Shown piece by piece: positions 7,284-16,670 of a stretch of DNA of 34,153 nucleotides (the first letter of the stretch is position 1; each line of letters opens with the position of its first letter). This DNA is from SURF-21 sp964462595 (GTDB lineage: Bacteria; Actinomycetota; Geothermincolia; Geothermincolales; RBG-13-55-18), in assembly GCA_964462595.1 (NCBI GenBank), contig CAYWXM010000037.1, forward strand, positions 1-34,153. The letters are read 5' to 3'. The notes below the pieces were generated by a model that had not been told where the DNA came from, searched no databases, and saw only the letters and a list, made by a program, of their open reading frames with translations. A program made the translations under genes and the position numbers.

Positions 7284-8879
7284 TTACGGGAGAGTGGCCT
7301 TGACGGAGTTGCTGTACTTTATGATGGTGCCGTCCTTGTAGATGCCCACGCGGAAGTAGTAGGTGTGGCCGGAGGTCACGGTGGTGTCGTTGTACGATCT
7401 CTGGGCCGCATCCACGAAAGTGCAGGTATCGCCGGGGTAGCTGGGGCTGGTGTTCGTCTCGGAACGGCAGACCTTGAAACCGCTATAATCGCCCTCGCCG
7501 CTCACGCTCCAGCTCAATTTGATCTTGCCGCTCTCCACTACCGCGCTCAAGGCGATCGACAGCTCCTGTGGCGCCACGGGTACGGTGACCTGGACGGTAT
7601 TGCTGTAGCCCAGCACCATGCCGGCGTTGTAAACGGCCAGCCGGTAGTAATAGGTCTGCCCCGCCTGCACGCTGGCGTCGGTTGCGGAGCGGGTACCGGC
7701 ACCGTCGATATACATCCACCAGTCGCCGGGATAGGAAGGGGCGGGATTGGATTCCGAGCGGCATAATTTGAAGCCCTGGAAACCCGTGTAACCGGTAAGG
7801 GTCCAGCTGAAGTCCACGGCGCCCTGCCTCGGCGACCCGGAGAGGGTCAAGCTGCTCTCGACAACCGGCTCCGGTTGAGGTGCGGGCTGGGGGGCGGGGG
7901 CGGGTTGCTCGCCTTCTTCATCCTGCTCCTCCGGGGCCTGCGGTTGTTCCGGCTGCTCCGGCTCCTCGTTGACGGCGGCCTCGTCCAACAGGGAGAAGGC
8001 GCCTACGGGCAGACCCAGTGCCTCGTCGAGCGATCTGTTCCACCTCAACCACTCGTTATCAAGCTCCTCGCGCATCAGGTCCAGGACCTGGTTTTCGGTA
8101 TCCTCCCCGTAGATAAAGACGTCTCCCTCCTCAAGCCGCGAGGTCCAGTCCGAGGGATCTTCGGAATCCACGCTCACCTGCACCGATGAATGCAACGAGA
8201 TGACCTTGCCCGATCGAGCTTCCACGTCGAAGGTGAAAGCCGTTCCCCGCGCGCTGACGGTGACGCCACCGGAGCGGGCGCTATAAGGAGTGCCGTCCAC
8301 AACGCGGTGATAGCTCTTGCCCTTGAAGATCTCTGCCACCACTCCGTCCTCGCCCGCGGACAGGCCTATCTCGGCCTCGCCGTGCAGGCGCAGGATGCAG
8401 CCCGACGCGAACTCCACGATGCCCCGTGCGTCGTCGGCGGCCATTACGACGTCGCCTTCGTTTATCACCTCGCTCGCGCCGGCCTCACGTTCCTCCCCCT
8501 GTGCGCTGCGTATCGTGACCACGCCACGGTCCAGGTGAAGCGAAGCGATCTCCTCCGGCTGCACGACCGTGGGGCCACCCGTGCTCAGGAAGACGACGAG
8601 AAGGACGGCAATAACCGCCAGCGCCATCACAGCCGCTCCCGCCCATGCCAGCCGCGGCAGGATGCCTCCCCGGCGCGGCAAGACCGCCGGTTCGCGTTCC
8701 TCCGAGGCGATGCTGTTCCATATCCTTCGCCGGGCCATCTCGTCCAGGCCTGGGATATCAGGCAGCGCGGCGCGAACCCTGCCCCCCAGCTCGACCAGTT
8801 CGCCCAGTTCCCTGTCCAGCCTCAGATCCTCGCCGTCCAGGGCGCGGAGGAGGTATTGCGCGTAGTACTTGCCGTTCAA
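7284..8879 (-). CDS. FecR-type sigma regulator with two fibronectin type III-like domains
   Basis: A 531-residue single-pass membrane protein. Residues 1-65 are cytoplasmic and likely hold the sigma factor; a helix at about 76-97 (GAAVMALAVIAVLLVVFL) crosses the membrane; the FecR domain follows (about 115-265, ending GGVTVSARGTAFTFDVEARSG then the SLHSSVQV strand). A Pro/Glu/Gln linker (about 308-340) leads to two repeats of about 90 residues, each with FSW or LSW, GFK-CRSE-N--PSYPGD and TYYYR or TYYFR, which look like fibronectin type III domains. FecR proteins sense outside signals and control a partner ECF sigma factor. The sigma gene lies upstream and overlaps by four bases, so the two are co-translated. 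The extracellular ligand is unknown. Confidence 0.85.
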   Translation of the reverse strand: MNGKYYAQYLLRALDGEDLRLDRELGELVELGGRVRAALPDIPGLDEMARRRIWNSIASEEREPAVLPRRGGILPRLAWAGAAVMALAVIAVLLVVFLSTGGPTVVQPEEIASLHLDRGVVTIRSAQGEEREAGASEVINEGDVVMAADDARGIVEFASGCILRLHGEAEIGLSAGEDGVVAEIFKGKSYHRVVDGTPYSARSGGVTVSARGTAFTFDVEARSGKVISLHSSVQVSVDSEDPSDWTSRLEEGDVFIYGEDTENQVLDLMREELDNEWLRWNRSLDEALGLPVGAFSLLDEAAVNEEPEQPEQPQAPEEQDEEGEQPAPAPQPAPQPEPVVESSLTLSGSPRQGAVDFSWTLTGYTGFQGFKLCRSESNPAPSYPGDWWMYIDGAGTRSATDASVQAGQTYYYRLAVYNAGMVLGYSNTVQVTVPVAPQELSIALSAVVESGKIKLSWSVSGEGDYSGFKVCRSETNTSPSYPGDTCTFVDAAQRSYNDTTVTSGHTYYFRVGIYKDGTIIKYSNSVKATLP

Positions 8880-9451
8880 CGCAATTCCCCCTTCTCCAGC
8901 CTCTCGACCTCACGCCTCAGGGCTTTCAGCGCCCGGTGCACCTGCACCGCCAGGTTTCCCTTCTTGCACCCGATCGTATCCGCTATAACCTGGTTGTCCA
9001 TCTCGTCCACGAACTTCAGCTCGATCACCTTGCGATATCTTTCCGGGAGACCGCCCATCGCCCTCAAGAGCAGCCGGCGTTCTTCCTCTCGCTCTATCCC
9101 CGCCGTGGGGTTCTCGTTTGCTTCCAATTGAGGCAGCACTTCCTCCAGGTCGACCATCTTCGCCTTTCCTTCCCGCCGGTAATGGTCGACCACGGAGTTT
9201 GCTGCGATGCGCACCAGCCAGGAGCAGAAGGATGCGCCTTTCCACTTGAAATCCCCGATACCCCCCAGGGCTTTCTCGAAGGTACGCGCGGTGATGTCCT
9301 CCGCATCGCTCGCGTTGCCCACGCGCCTGTAGACGTATCCATAGATGCCATCCACGTAATGCTCGTACAGCTCGGCGAAAGCATCCATGCTGCTCCCGGC
9401 CTTGAGCACGAGCTCCTTCTCTTTTTCCCGGTCCATCGGCACCAGGGGCAT
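8876..9451 (-). CDS. ECF-family RNA polymerase sigma factor
   Basis: A 191-residue sigma factor with only regions 2 and 4. Region 2 is seen around residues 20-90 (AFAELYEHYVDGIYGYVYRRVGNASDAEDITARTFEKAL) and region 4 around 130-185 (LPERYRKVIELKFVDEMDNQVIADTIG, the helix-turn-helix, then VQVHRALKALR). A short charged linker joins them. It directs RNA polymerase to a small regulon and is presumably held by the FecR protein encoded just downstream, with a four-base overlap (ATGA type). GGAG lies nine bases before the ATG. Autoregulation is common in such pairs, but the only promoter I can suggest upstream is a sigma-70-like one. Confidence 0.93.
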   Translation of the reverse strand: MPLVPMDREKEKELVLKAGSSMDAFAELYEHYVDGIYGYVYRRVGNASDAEDITARTFEKALGGIGDFKWKGASFCSWLVRIAANSVVDHYRREGKAKMVDLEEVLPQLEANENPTAGIEREEERRLLLRAMGGLPERYRKVIELKFVDEMDNQVIADTIGCKKGNLAVQVHRALKALRREVERLEKGELR

Positions 9452-9809
9452 TTCCTACTCCTGTCCCTTAAAACGGCCGCCGACCTGCTTTCTTACATGC
9501 GCCGGCATGACGCCCGTCAAGCCCTGGCGGATGATGCGCGGCGCGGTTTGCGTGATGCTTGCTGATTTGGCGGTCATATTCTCTTTTCGGATGCGCGGCC
9601 TCGTGGCTTGATGCACAGCCCGCGTCGTTCCGCGCCGCGAGCTGGATGATGGTGCCAGGATCATATGCGGTGGTCCGGGGGCCGAATATGCAGCAAAGAT
9701 GGCCCGTGGGGGCAGGGTTGCGCCGCCGGCGCCAGGATCTCCTCATCTCCGGGATGGACGGGTTTTCCGCGCAACAACGCCGGTTCGGACTCCCTGGCGC
9801 AGAAAAAAT
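9452..9809. other. Intergenic region upstream of the sigma factor gene
   Basis: About 360 bases with no supported gene; open frames here look like GC-driven noise. It holds the candidate promoter at 9492-9520 (minus strand). Confidence 0.4.
9492..9520 (-). promoter_or_regulatory. Candidate promoter for the sigma/FecR operon
   Basis: On the minus strand TTGACG (9520-9515) and TGTAAG (9497-9492) are 17 bases apart, about 40 bases before the sigma factor start. The -10 box is weak. Confidence 0.35.
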
Positions 9810-9843
9810 CCTGCCGCCATAACGTCATCGCTACGGCGGCAGG
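9803..9843 (-). terminator. Rho-independent terminator after the acyl-CoA synthetase gene
   Basis: Read on the minus strand, a perfect nine-base stem (CCTGCCGCC with GGCGGCAGG, 9835-9843 and 9810-9818, 16-base loop) is followed by ATTTTTTCT. It lies about 60 bases after the stop codon of the synthetase gene. Confidence 0.75.
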
Positions 9844-9901
9844 CGAAGCAACGTTGCCGATCGTGTCTCCCTTCCTGGCCGTGGAACCTACGGCCGCGAG
9901 G

Positions 9902-11473
9902 TCAGGACTCCTCCTTCATCTCCTCGTAGAGCGCGAATTTGTGCACCTTGCCCAGCGGGGTGAGGGGCAGCGCGTTCTTGAAGACAACCTGGTCAGGTAC
10001 CTTGTATTTGGCCAGGTGCTCGCGGCAGAACTCCTTGATCTCGTCCTCCGTCACCTCCGTCCCCGGCTGGGGAACGACGTACGCCCTCCCCTTTTCCCCC
10101 ATCACCGCATCGGGATAGCCTAGAACCGCCGCGAAGAGGACCTTGGGGTGTTGCAGCAGGACGTCCTCCACCTCCGGGGGATACACGTTCTCGCCTCCCC
10201 GGATGTACATCTCCTTTTTCCTGCCCAGGATATGGATAAAGCCATCGTCATCCACGAAGCCCATGTCGCCGGTGAAGAAGAAACCATCAGCGTCAAAGAC
10301 CTGGGCGTTGGCGTCCGGGCGCTTGTAGTATCCCTTCATCACCGCGCCACCGCGCACGGCTATCTCGCCTGCCTCCCCCTGCGGCACCTCCACGCGCTCC
10401 GGGCTCATTATGCGCACCTCGATCCCTTCGTTAGGCACGCCGATTGTGCCGGCGATCTTATCACGCGGGTGCTCTTCGCGGGTGAAGGTTATGGCGCCGC
10501 TGGTCTCGGTGAGTCCGTAGCCGATGAATGGAGCGGCCTGCAGCTTCTCATCGATCTGGCCGATAAGCTCCGGCGGCACCGGGGCTCCCGATATAACGGC
10601 GTATTTCACGCTGGAGAGGTCGTAGCTGTCGAAATCGGGCAGCATGAAGAGCAGGATGTATTGCGCCGGTACCTGGCCCATCACCGTGATGCGTTCGTCC
10701 TGCAGCGTCTGCATCACCTGCTGGGGAATGAAGGCATCCAGCATCACCAGCGTATTGCCGCTGACAAGCATGCTGAGGATGGCCATGACCGCGCCCCCCA
10801 CGTGGTTGTTGGGGATGTCCATGAGCAGCCGCTCTTCGTCGCCCAGGCCCGTGGAAGACAGTTGCCCTTCCACGTACTCGATCAGGTTTCTATGTGTGAG
10901 CATGGGGGCCTTGGGTAGCCCGGTCGTCCCCGAGGTGAACAGCAGCAGGGCGACGTCGTCCTCCTCGACCTCTTTCTTCCTGGCGGCAAGCTCCTCGTCC
11001 AGCCCGGGGTCATCGGAGAGAAAGTCGTCGTAAGACATGGCTCCCGGCACCTTCGCCACGTCTTCCCGGGAGCCGATGACAACGACTTCTCTCAGCTCGG
11101 GCAGCTCGCCCCGCACCGCGTTTATCTTCTCGATGAAATCGGAGTCCATGAAACTAGTCTCCATGATGACCAGCGAGGAATCGGAGTGGCCCAGTACGTA
11201 CTTGACCTCCGTCGAGGCGAAGCGCCAGGTCACGGGGACCGCCGCCGCTCCCAGCATGGAGCAGGCGATATAACCGTATACGAACTCCGGATGGTTGGGG
11301 ATATAGAGGCCTACCTTGTCTCCTCGCTTTACGCCGAGCTTGAGCATCCCTCGCGCCACCCGTTCCACCTCGCGTTTGTGGTCGGCGTAGTTGATGCGCC
11401 GGTCACCGTATATTATGGCCTCCCGGTCGGGCCTTTCCGCGGCCCACTTCTCCAGGTATTCGAAAACAAGCAC
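9902..11473 (-). CDS. AMP-forming acyl-CoA synthetase (class I adenylate-forming enzyme)
   Basis: A 523-residue ANL-superfamily enzyme of usual length. It activates a carboxylic acid with ATP to an acyl-AMP and then forms the CoA thioester. Visible motifs: the phosphate loop LLLFTSGTTGLPKAP, YGLTETSGAITF, GEIAVRGGAVMKGYY, FFFTGDMG, the hinge GRKKEMYIRGGENVYPPEVE and the C-terminal catalytic-lysine region LPLTPLGKVHKFAL. The phosphate loop ends PKAP rather than the common PKG. I take the GTG at 11473 as start because AAGGAGGT lies about five bases upstream; a longer ATG start at 11512 lacks one. Likely a long- or medium-chain fatty acid ligase (FadD-like), but the substrate cannot be read from the sequence. 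It stands alone with its own terminator. Confidence 0.92.
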   Translation of the reverse strand: MLVFEYLEKWAAERPDREAIIYGDRRINYADHKREVERVARGMLKLGVKRGDKVGLYIPNHPEFVYGYIACSMLGAAAVPVTWRFASTEVKYVLGHSDSSLVIMETSFMDSDFIEKINAVRGELPELREVVVIGSREDVAKVPGAMSYDDFLSDDPGLDEELAARKKEVEEDDVALLLFTSGTTGLPKAPMLTHRNLIEYVEGQLSSTGLGDEERLLMDIPNNHVGGAVMAILSMLVSGNTLVMLDAFIPQQVMQTLQDERITVMGQVPAQYILLFMLPDFDSYDLSSVKYAVISGAPVPPELIGQIDEKLQAAPFIGYGLTETSGAITFTREEHPRDKIAGTIGVPNEGIEVRIMSPERVEVPQGEAGEIAVRGGAVMKGYYKRPDANAQVFDADGFFFTGDMGFVDDDGFIHILGRKKEMYIRGGENVYPPEVEDVLLQHPKVLFAAVLGYPDAVMGEKGRAYVVPQPGTEVTEDEIKEFCREHLAKYKVPDQVVFKNALPLTPLGKVHKFALYEEMKEES

Positions 11474-11859
11474 CTCGCACCTCCTTACTAGCGGACAGCC
11501 TTCTCTTTCCATGGCTCAAGGGCCAGGTCGCCCTGCTCGTTTCACATCCGCAGCAGTGATTAAAGGCCTATATCCGTTCCCCCTTTCGCCCCTCCTCCGT
11601 ATAGATAACTACCGGTATTGGCCAAAGCTTCCTGCCGTGACCCGGGGCTTTCAACAATGCCTGGCCTTTGAACTGGATTTAGGGGAGTATGAACCTTCAC
11701 TTAATATTATCAGAATCCGCGCTCTTTGTAACGGCGGCAGTGGGATTTTATGCGCAACGGCCCGTTGAGCACGCTTGCCTGTTCCATCCGGCATCTATCC
11801 CACCGGCAGGAAAACCAGCCTCGGGGAACGCCAGCCCCGACCGCCCCGGGGCGACGTAT
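11474..11859. other. Intergenic region between synthetase and DUF3160 genes
   Basis: About 390 bases without a supported gene. It holds the leader of the synthetase gene, a weak minus-strand promoter candidate (TTGGCC 11625-11620, TATACG 11603-11598, 16-base spacer) and the possible DUF3160 terminator. Confidence 0.4.
11811..11839 (-). terminator. Weak candidate terminator after the DUF3160 gene
   Basis: On the minus strand a five-base GC stem (CGGGG/CCCCG, 11822-11826 and 11835-11839) is followed after a short gap by GGTTTT, 21 bases past the stop codon. The stem is short. Confidence 0.35.
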
Positions 11860-13968
11860 TCACTGCAGGAAAGAGGACGACCAGGCCGGCCTTTCGGGCA
11901 GGTTTTCGGACCCCGCCGTCTCCCGCCAGGCTTCATCCGTCACGTGGCTGTCCGCGGACTTCACGAACTCGAAATACGAGAAACCGGCCCCGACGGTGAG
12001 GGTGGGGACTCCCCCCACGGGGGCGATCACGTAACAGGTAACGGGCTTCCCCACTGCCACCTGCAGCACCTCGCCGAAGTTGCTGTCTTCATAAACCGTA
12101 TCCACCAGAGGCAGCGAGGCCTCTATACCCAGCCCCGGCTCCGCCCCTCCATCCGCAGGGATGGCTGCCAGGTTCCGCAGGGTATCACCTATGCCCGCGA
12201 TGGCCGCGTACTCCTCCGCGCTAAGGCTTTCGCCGCGCAGCTCCTTTTCCGCCATGGTCTTGAGGCTTATCAGCAGGTCGTACAGGCCCTGGAGCCTCTC
12301 CCGCAACGGTTCCGAAGCGAGGCCGCGTCCTTCCAGGCCCCGCCTAATCATGTCCGTTGCGGCCGCAAGGCGGGCGAAGGCCTCGGGGTTCGGCTCCACG
12401 TACCCCCCCGGCGAAACCGCCTGAGCTTCAGACTGCCGTTCGCCCCCCTGCGCGGCATACGCCTTATCTTCGTGGCGCAACTCCGCCCAGGAACCCAGGA
12501 AGGCGTACAGGCCGCGGTCCTGCCAGGCGCTCGATCTCATGAAGGCGGGATATCCGTCTCCGCAGGGTTTGAGCACGAGGCGAAGGACATCCAGGCGGCT
12601 CAGGTACAGGTTGGAATGGACCTGCTTAGGGTCGATATTCCTGAGCAACCCGCGCAGATAGTTCATCTTATCCTCATACCCCTCGAAGATCTTCTCCCCG
12701 TAGAACTGCTCCAGGATCTCCAGGGCGCGCTCCGATCCCAGGGCCGCGGGCACGTCAAGGCCTCGGGGCATGAACCTCTCCGTGACCTCCGGCGCCACCA
12801 ATTGCCCGAAGATGTAATCGTCCGGGTAGCCGGACCGTCCGAAGAGGCGGAAGGCCACGTCCGACTCGCCTGACCTCAACCCCTCGCCCGCGGCGGACAA
12901 GATCAGGGGCGTTTGCTCCTCCAGCGCCCGCTGGATGAACTCATCCAGCAAGGCATCGTCACCGAGGCTGCTCAACGGAAAGCTGTCTCCCATAAGCTCC
13001 CTCGCCAGCCGGGTATATATGCAGGCATTGAGGTCGTCGGCACAAGAGGCCAGGAAAGATGTGGGCTGGTAGATGCGGTCCCATACGCCGTAAGCGGGCT
13101 CACCGTCAACCTCGGAAACGTGCAGCGCACTGACCAGGAGCAACGCCTGCCGGGTCATGTGGCGCCCGGCCTCTATGTCCCCGGAAAGTGCGCCGGGGCG
13201 GGGATAGAAACCCGTGCCACCCAGCCAGGTCATGGCCCGGTAATAACCCTCCAGATCGCCCTGACCCAGGTAATGGCCGCGTGGACGGTAGCGGCTATAA
13301 TCATGCACGTACCCGGATAAGGGAGAGGGGGCCTCGCCCGACGCAGCCTCGATGAGGGCGATCTCCCCGTTTACCGAGGCCTCCACCTCGGGTGTGACGG
13401 CTACTTCGATTCCCAGCAGCCTTGCGGCAACCCCCAGGTAGGCCAGGTTCGACAGTGCGGCGTCACGCACCTTTCCCTCGCACCCGTCGCGCATGCGCAG
13501 GGTGGTATCGTAAAGGGCGGAGATCAGGCCGCCCAGGTCTTCGACCAGCGATCCCCTTTCTATATCGCCCAGGGCATATATGCGGAGCCGGTCAAGCGCG
13601 TGCATGACCACATCGATGGTCACGAACTTCGGGCCCGCGATATCCAGGTAAGCATCGAACATGCTTTCGCCCCCGCCCGCTACGGTTACGAATCCCTGTG
13701 CCGCCAGGGTACGGGCCACCCCCGCGGGCAGGCTGGCCGCATCCATCCCCACCACGTCGGAAAGATCCATGCTCACCGTGTAGGCTGGAACACTGGGGGT
13801 GATGGAAGCGCTCACCGGGTAGTAGAGGGCAAAGGAGTCCTGAAGCGCCAGGTCCTGCAGCTCGGCCTGGGTTATCTCCTCCCCCCCGCCGCCGCAACCT
13901 GCGGGCAGCATCGCCAGACACACCATGAAGACGATCAGGACGGCGGCAATAAAGGCCCTGGGTCGCAA
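11860..13968 (-). CDS. DUF3160 lipoprotein
   Basis: A 702-residue exported lipoprotein. The TTG at 13968 is chosen because AAGGAGGG lies just upstream; it gives a clean signal peptide (MRPRAFIAAVLIVFMVCLAM) with lipobox LPAGC and a glycine-rich linker. The rest matches the long, mostly alpha-helical DUF3160 family: FVTIDVVMHALDRLRIYALGDIE, MTRQALLLVSALH, YGVWDRIYQPTSFLAS, RLFGRSGYPDDYIFGQLVAP, and the C-terminal SLPLVDTVYEDSNFGEVLQVAVGKPVTCYVIAPVGG. The family occurs in actinobacteria, archaea and other groups; its function is unknown, but it is always on the cell surface. It is divergent from another lipoprotein gene at 14202. Confidence 0.85.
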   Translation of the reverse strand: MRPRAFIAAVLIVFMVCLAMLPAGCGGGGEEITQAELQDLALQDSFALYYPVSASITPSVPAYTVSMDLSDVVGMDAASLPAGVARTLAAQGFVTVAGGGESMFDAYLDIAGPKFVTIDVVMHALDRLRIYALGDIERGSLVEDLGGLISALYDTTLRMRDGCEGKVRDAALSNLAYLGVAARLLGIEVAVTPEVEASVNGEIALIEAASGEAPSPLSGYVHDYSRYRPRGHYLGQGDLEGYYRAMTWLGGTGFYPRPGALSGDIEAGRHMTRQALLLVSALHVSEVDGEPAYGVWDRIYQPTSFLASCADDLNACIYTRLARELMGDSFPLSSLGDDALLDEFIQRALEEQTPLILSAAGEGLRSGESDVAFRLFGRSGYPDDYIFGQLVAPEVTERFMPRGLDVPAALGSERALEILEQFYGEKIFEGYEDKMNYLRGLLRNIDPKQVHSNLYLSRLDVLRLVLKPCGDGYPAFMRSSAWQDRGLYAFLGSWAELRHEDKAYAAQGGERQSEAQAVSPGGYVEPNPEAFARLAAATDMIRRGLEGRGLASEPLRERLQGLYDLLISLKTMAEKELRGESLSAEEYAAIAGIGDTLRNLAAIPADGGAEPGLGIEASLPLVDTVYEDSNFGEVLQVAVGKPVTCYVIAPVGGVPTLTVGAGFSYFEFVKSADSHVTDEAWRETAGSENLPERPAWSSSFLQ

Positions 13969-14201
13969 GCTAGCCCTCCTTATCCATGGGGCGAAATGCG
14001 GACACCCCATATACTAAAGCACCGCGCCACAACTCCGCGAACGGCGATTATGATCTGCACCGCGCGTCGATGGTCCCTGCACGTGCAATCCGTAAAACCC
14101 GCGCTCTTTCCGCTTTGCCACCTCGCCACACCGGGCGGTTATACTTGAGGTGGTTGTTATTTTATAAAGGACGCAGTAAAGGACTGGGGGAAGGCTGCGA
14201 T

Positions 14202-14786
14202 ATGGGTTGCTCCGGGGGCGATGGCCATGAACGCCGCAATGGGGCGGGGATGGCCCTGTTCCTCTTCGCCTTGCTGGTTGCGGTTTTAACGCTTCCGCTG
14301 ACCCTCGCCGGCTGTGGCGAACGGGAGCTGCCTCCTCTGGCCGGCGTGGAAGATGAAGCCCGGATCGAGTACGTGCCCGGCCTGTCCGGGGACCAGAGCC
14401 GGACCCTGGAGGAGATGGGCTATCCCGACCATTTTTTTATCTCCATCGACCCGGAAAGCTCGGACCGCGTGGAGAGGTGGATCTACTTCTCCCGCGGCAG
14501 GGCGCTTGACTTCGACAACGGGCACCTTTTCGGAGAGGAAGCCATAGAGGACCAGGCTGTGGAATATCCGCCCACCGATCTCCGTCCCCAGGATTTCGAC
14601 ACGCTGCTTACGCCGGAAGAGGCATCACAACTTCTGGGCGAGCCCCTGTACGCACATGAGGTAGAGGACAGCCTCCTTCCCGAGAACACCATCATGGTGT
14701 ACGAAAAGGCGGTGCTTCTATACCGCGGAGGAAAACTCATAGGGGTAGATACCCAGGTCAGCCCGCCCGAACTCTATGTGCCTTAA
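14202..14786 (+). CDS. Lipoprotein of unknown function
   Basis: A 194-residue lipoprotein: positively charged start (GHERRNG), hydrophobic segment GMALFLFALLVAVLTLPL and lipobox LAGC. The mature part is acidic and fairly short, with DHFFISIDPESSDRVERWIYFSRGRALDF and, near the end, NTIMVYEKAVLLYRGGKLIGVDTQVSPPELYVP, a beta-rich pattern. I do not recognise the family. GGGGGAAGG about six bases before the ATG supports the start; a longer frame upstream has no such site. It is divergent from the DUF3160 gene with about 230 bases between, where both promoters should lie (a TATACT box at 14140-14145 is a candidate). Confidence 0.75.
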   Translation: MGCSGGDGHERRNGAGMALFLFALLVAVLTLPLTLAGCGERELPPLAGVEDEARIEYVPGLSGDQSRTLEEMGYPDHFFISIDPESSDRVERWIYFSRGRALDFDNGHLFGEEAIEDQAVEYPPTDLRPQDFDTLLTPEEASQLLGEPLYAHEVEDSLLPENTIMVYEKAVLLYRGGKLIGVDTQVSPPELYVP

Positions 14787-14951
14787 ACCGGTGGGGCGAC
14801 CAGCTGAAACCGGGCCCGGGGAAGAGGGGGTCTGGGAGGTAGCCTGCCGAGTTAGCGATGTCGCGTCAAAAGGAACGTACGGTCCCTCTCGCTGGCTCAA
14901 AAAACGGCTCGATAAAACACGTTTCTTTATGCGGCTGGAAACGTCTAATAT

Positions 14952-16097
14952 ATGAAAGAAAGCGGCGGGGACAGGGCGTCGAGAGAACGGATCATGGCGA
15001 TGAAGAGATGCCGGGAATGCGGTTTTCCTTTCTGGTTGGCCAGGCTCATCCGCTGGAACGAGAACGGCACAATCACCATGACCGTCAACCCGGATTACCG
15101 CGTGGTCATAATAGAATCCGGTTTTCTCTCCCATATCTTTTCGCTTATCGAAGAGAGCCTGGGGATGCCCGTCTTACACCTCGCCTTTGAAGCCCAGCGT
15201 AAAGCCTCTGTGTTGACCATCGATTCGCAATTGAAGCGGTTCCCCTACCTTATGGGCCGCTGGGGCCCGAACAAGCACATGGTGGTAAAGACCTTCTGCG
15301 GCCTCTCCAGCTGGCTGGGACAGGCGTACGTCAGGCCTGTCGAATACAAGCCCGGCAAGGGGGGTAAAGCCATCGTGCGCAACCCCTACAACCCGGAACT
15401 CATGGCGGCTATAATCCTGGGCGCTTTCGAGAGCCTGGAGAAAAGGCCGTTCGAACATACCTGGATGGAAGAAGAGGGGGAGAACGCGATCTCCATACGG
15501 CCCGCGGAACGGAGCCCGGACAAGCCCGCAGGCCTTGAACTGGAGCGTACACCGCTGAAGCCCGGCCATTTTCACATGCCGCGCTGCCGCTCCTGCGGAA
15601 CCCCTCTCGAACTCAGTTACCTGCGCTGGCACGAAGACGAGGGCACCATCATCGACAACCGCCGCAACACGCGCCTGTGCTTCCTTGACGGCTACGTCCC
15701 CACCAGTGTTTTCCGGGAACTGGAAAGGGGATTGGGGAATAACATCTATCCCCTTATCATCCAGGCGGAGAAGGACTACACCCACCGGCGGTTGCGCGAG
15801 TTGGGCATGGCTACCAAGAGCAGCGGGGTGCTCCCCCGCCGCGAGAAGGAGAGCATCTACGAGAACGCCCTCGCTACCCTGCCGCCGCGAGGCCAGGGCA
15901 ACCCGGTGGATTACAAGTACGGCTACGAGGGCCTTACGGTCACGGTGGAAAACCCCTACAACGAGCACCTTCTGGCCGGCCAGATGGCGGCGCTTTTCGA
16001 GGCGGCCGAGGGCAGAAACGCGGTGGTGAACTGGCATTCCCCCGATCCCTCGAGCATCGTATTCACCGCGAGGGCCGAGGAAAGGCCCGGGCTATGA
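14952..16097 (+). CDS. Internally duplicated zinc-knuckle protein, unknown function
   Basis: A 381-residue soluble protein built from two copies of one module. Copy one begins KRCRECGFPFWLARLIRWNEN and runs to about residue 190; copy two begins PRCRSCGTPLELSYLRWHEDE at about 209 and runs to the end. Each starts with a CX2C knuckle followed by a strand ending in a charged turn, then YRVVIIESGF or RLCFLDGYV, a helix with SLIEESLG or RELERGLG, and later NPYNPELMAAIILGAFE or NPYNEHLLAGQMAALFE. I do not recognise the family. Each module has only one CX2C, so a metal would need other ligands or pairing of the two knuckles. ATG 14994 is an alternative start. Confidence 0.75.
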   Translation: MKESGGDRASRERIMAMKRCRECGFPFWLARLIRWNENGTITMTVNPDYRVVIIESGFLSHIFSLIEESLGMPVLHLAFEAQRKASVLTIDSQLKRFPYLMGRWGPNKHMVVKTFCGLSSWLGQAYVRPVEYKPGKGGKAIVRNPYNPELMAAIILGAFESLEKRPFEHTWMEEEGENAISIRPAERSPDKPAGLELERTPLKPGHFHMPRCRSCGTPLELSYLRWHEDEGTIIDNRRNTRLCFLDGYVPTSVFRELERGLGNNIYPLIIQAEKDYTHRRLRELGMATKSSGVLPRREKESIYENALATLPPRGQGNPVDYKYGYEGLTVTVENPYNEHLLAGQMAALFEAAEGRNAVVNWHSPDPSSIVFTARAEERPGL

Positions 16098-16184
16098 ACC
16101 TGCCGTGCCCGCTTACCCCGCGGGTATAAGGCTGAAGTCAGCCGCCGGCAAGAACCGCCGACCGCACCCGACTTCGCCGTACCA

Positions 16185-16562
16185 TCAAGGCCAGTCATTG
16201 CCAAGGAAAGGGCGGGCATATGGCGGTGCTTCGCGGTAGAAATAGACGATGGCCGTAAGCCTGTGCCCGCTGTCCAGGGTCACCTCCAGCTCGCCTTTCT
16301 CGAAGCCCGCTTCCCCCTCGATGACGTCGATTACCTTCACCATCTCCTCGTACATTTCCTCCAGTGGGATGAGCAGCAGGCCGTTGATCAGCTGTTCCTC
16401 ATCGCTACCCGCCCTTACCAGCAGCGGGTACCCGAAAGGGGTGTCGTAGAGTCGCCCCGGTGTGGTGGCCGGAACCGCGTCCTTTACCGTATGGCTGATA
16501 TGCCGGAACATCTTCTCGCCCGGCTTCAGCGTTCCGTAGACGAAAACTGGCATCATATCCAT
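16185..16562 (-). CDS. Gamma-glutamylcyclotransferase-like (AIG2 family) protein
   Basis: A 125-residue protein of the GGCT/AIG2 fold. The signature VFVYGTLKPGEKM (residues 6-18) forms the substrate pocket, GRLYDTPFGYPLLV is the next conserved block, and Glu82 in IDVIEGEAGFEKG is in the place of the catalytic acid. Enzymes of this fold release 5-oxoproline from gamma-glutamyl amines or peptides; the bacterial substrate is not known here. GAGGAG five bases before the ATG supports the start. The gene lies 108 bases downstream of the alkyl-DHAP-synthase-like gene on the same strand, possibly in one transcript. Confidence 0.88.
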   Translation of the reverse strand: MDMMPVFVYGTLKPGEKMFRHISHTVKDAVPATTPGRLYDTPFGYPLLVRAGSDEEQLINGLLLIPLEEMYEEMVKVIDVIEGEAGFEKGELEVTLDSGHRLTAIVYFYREAPPYARPFLGNDWP

Positions 16563-16670
16563 GACGGCTCCTCAACGGTTTCTATCAGCGTACATCACCT
16601 GCCGGAAATGCTGGTTCTCCTCCAGCCCCGCCCCCAGGGCTCCCACCAATATGGTGGCCCGGCGCGGGCT

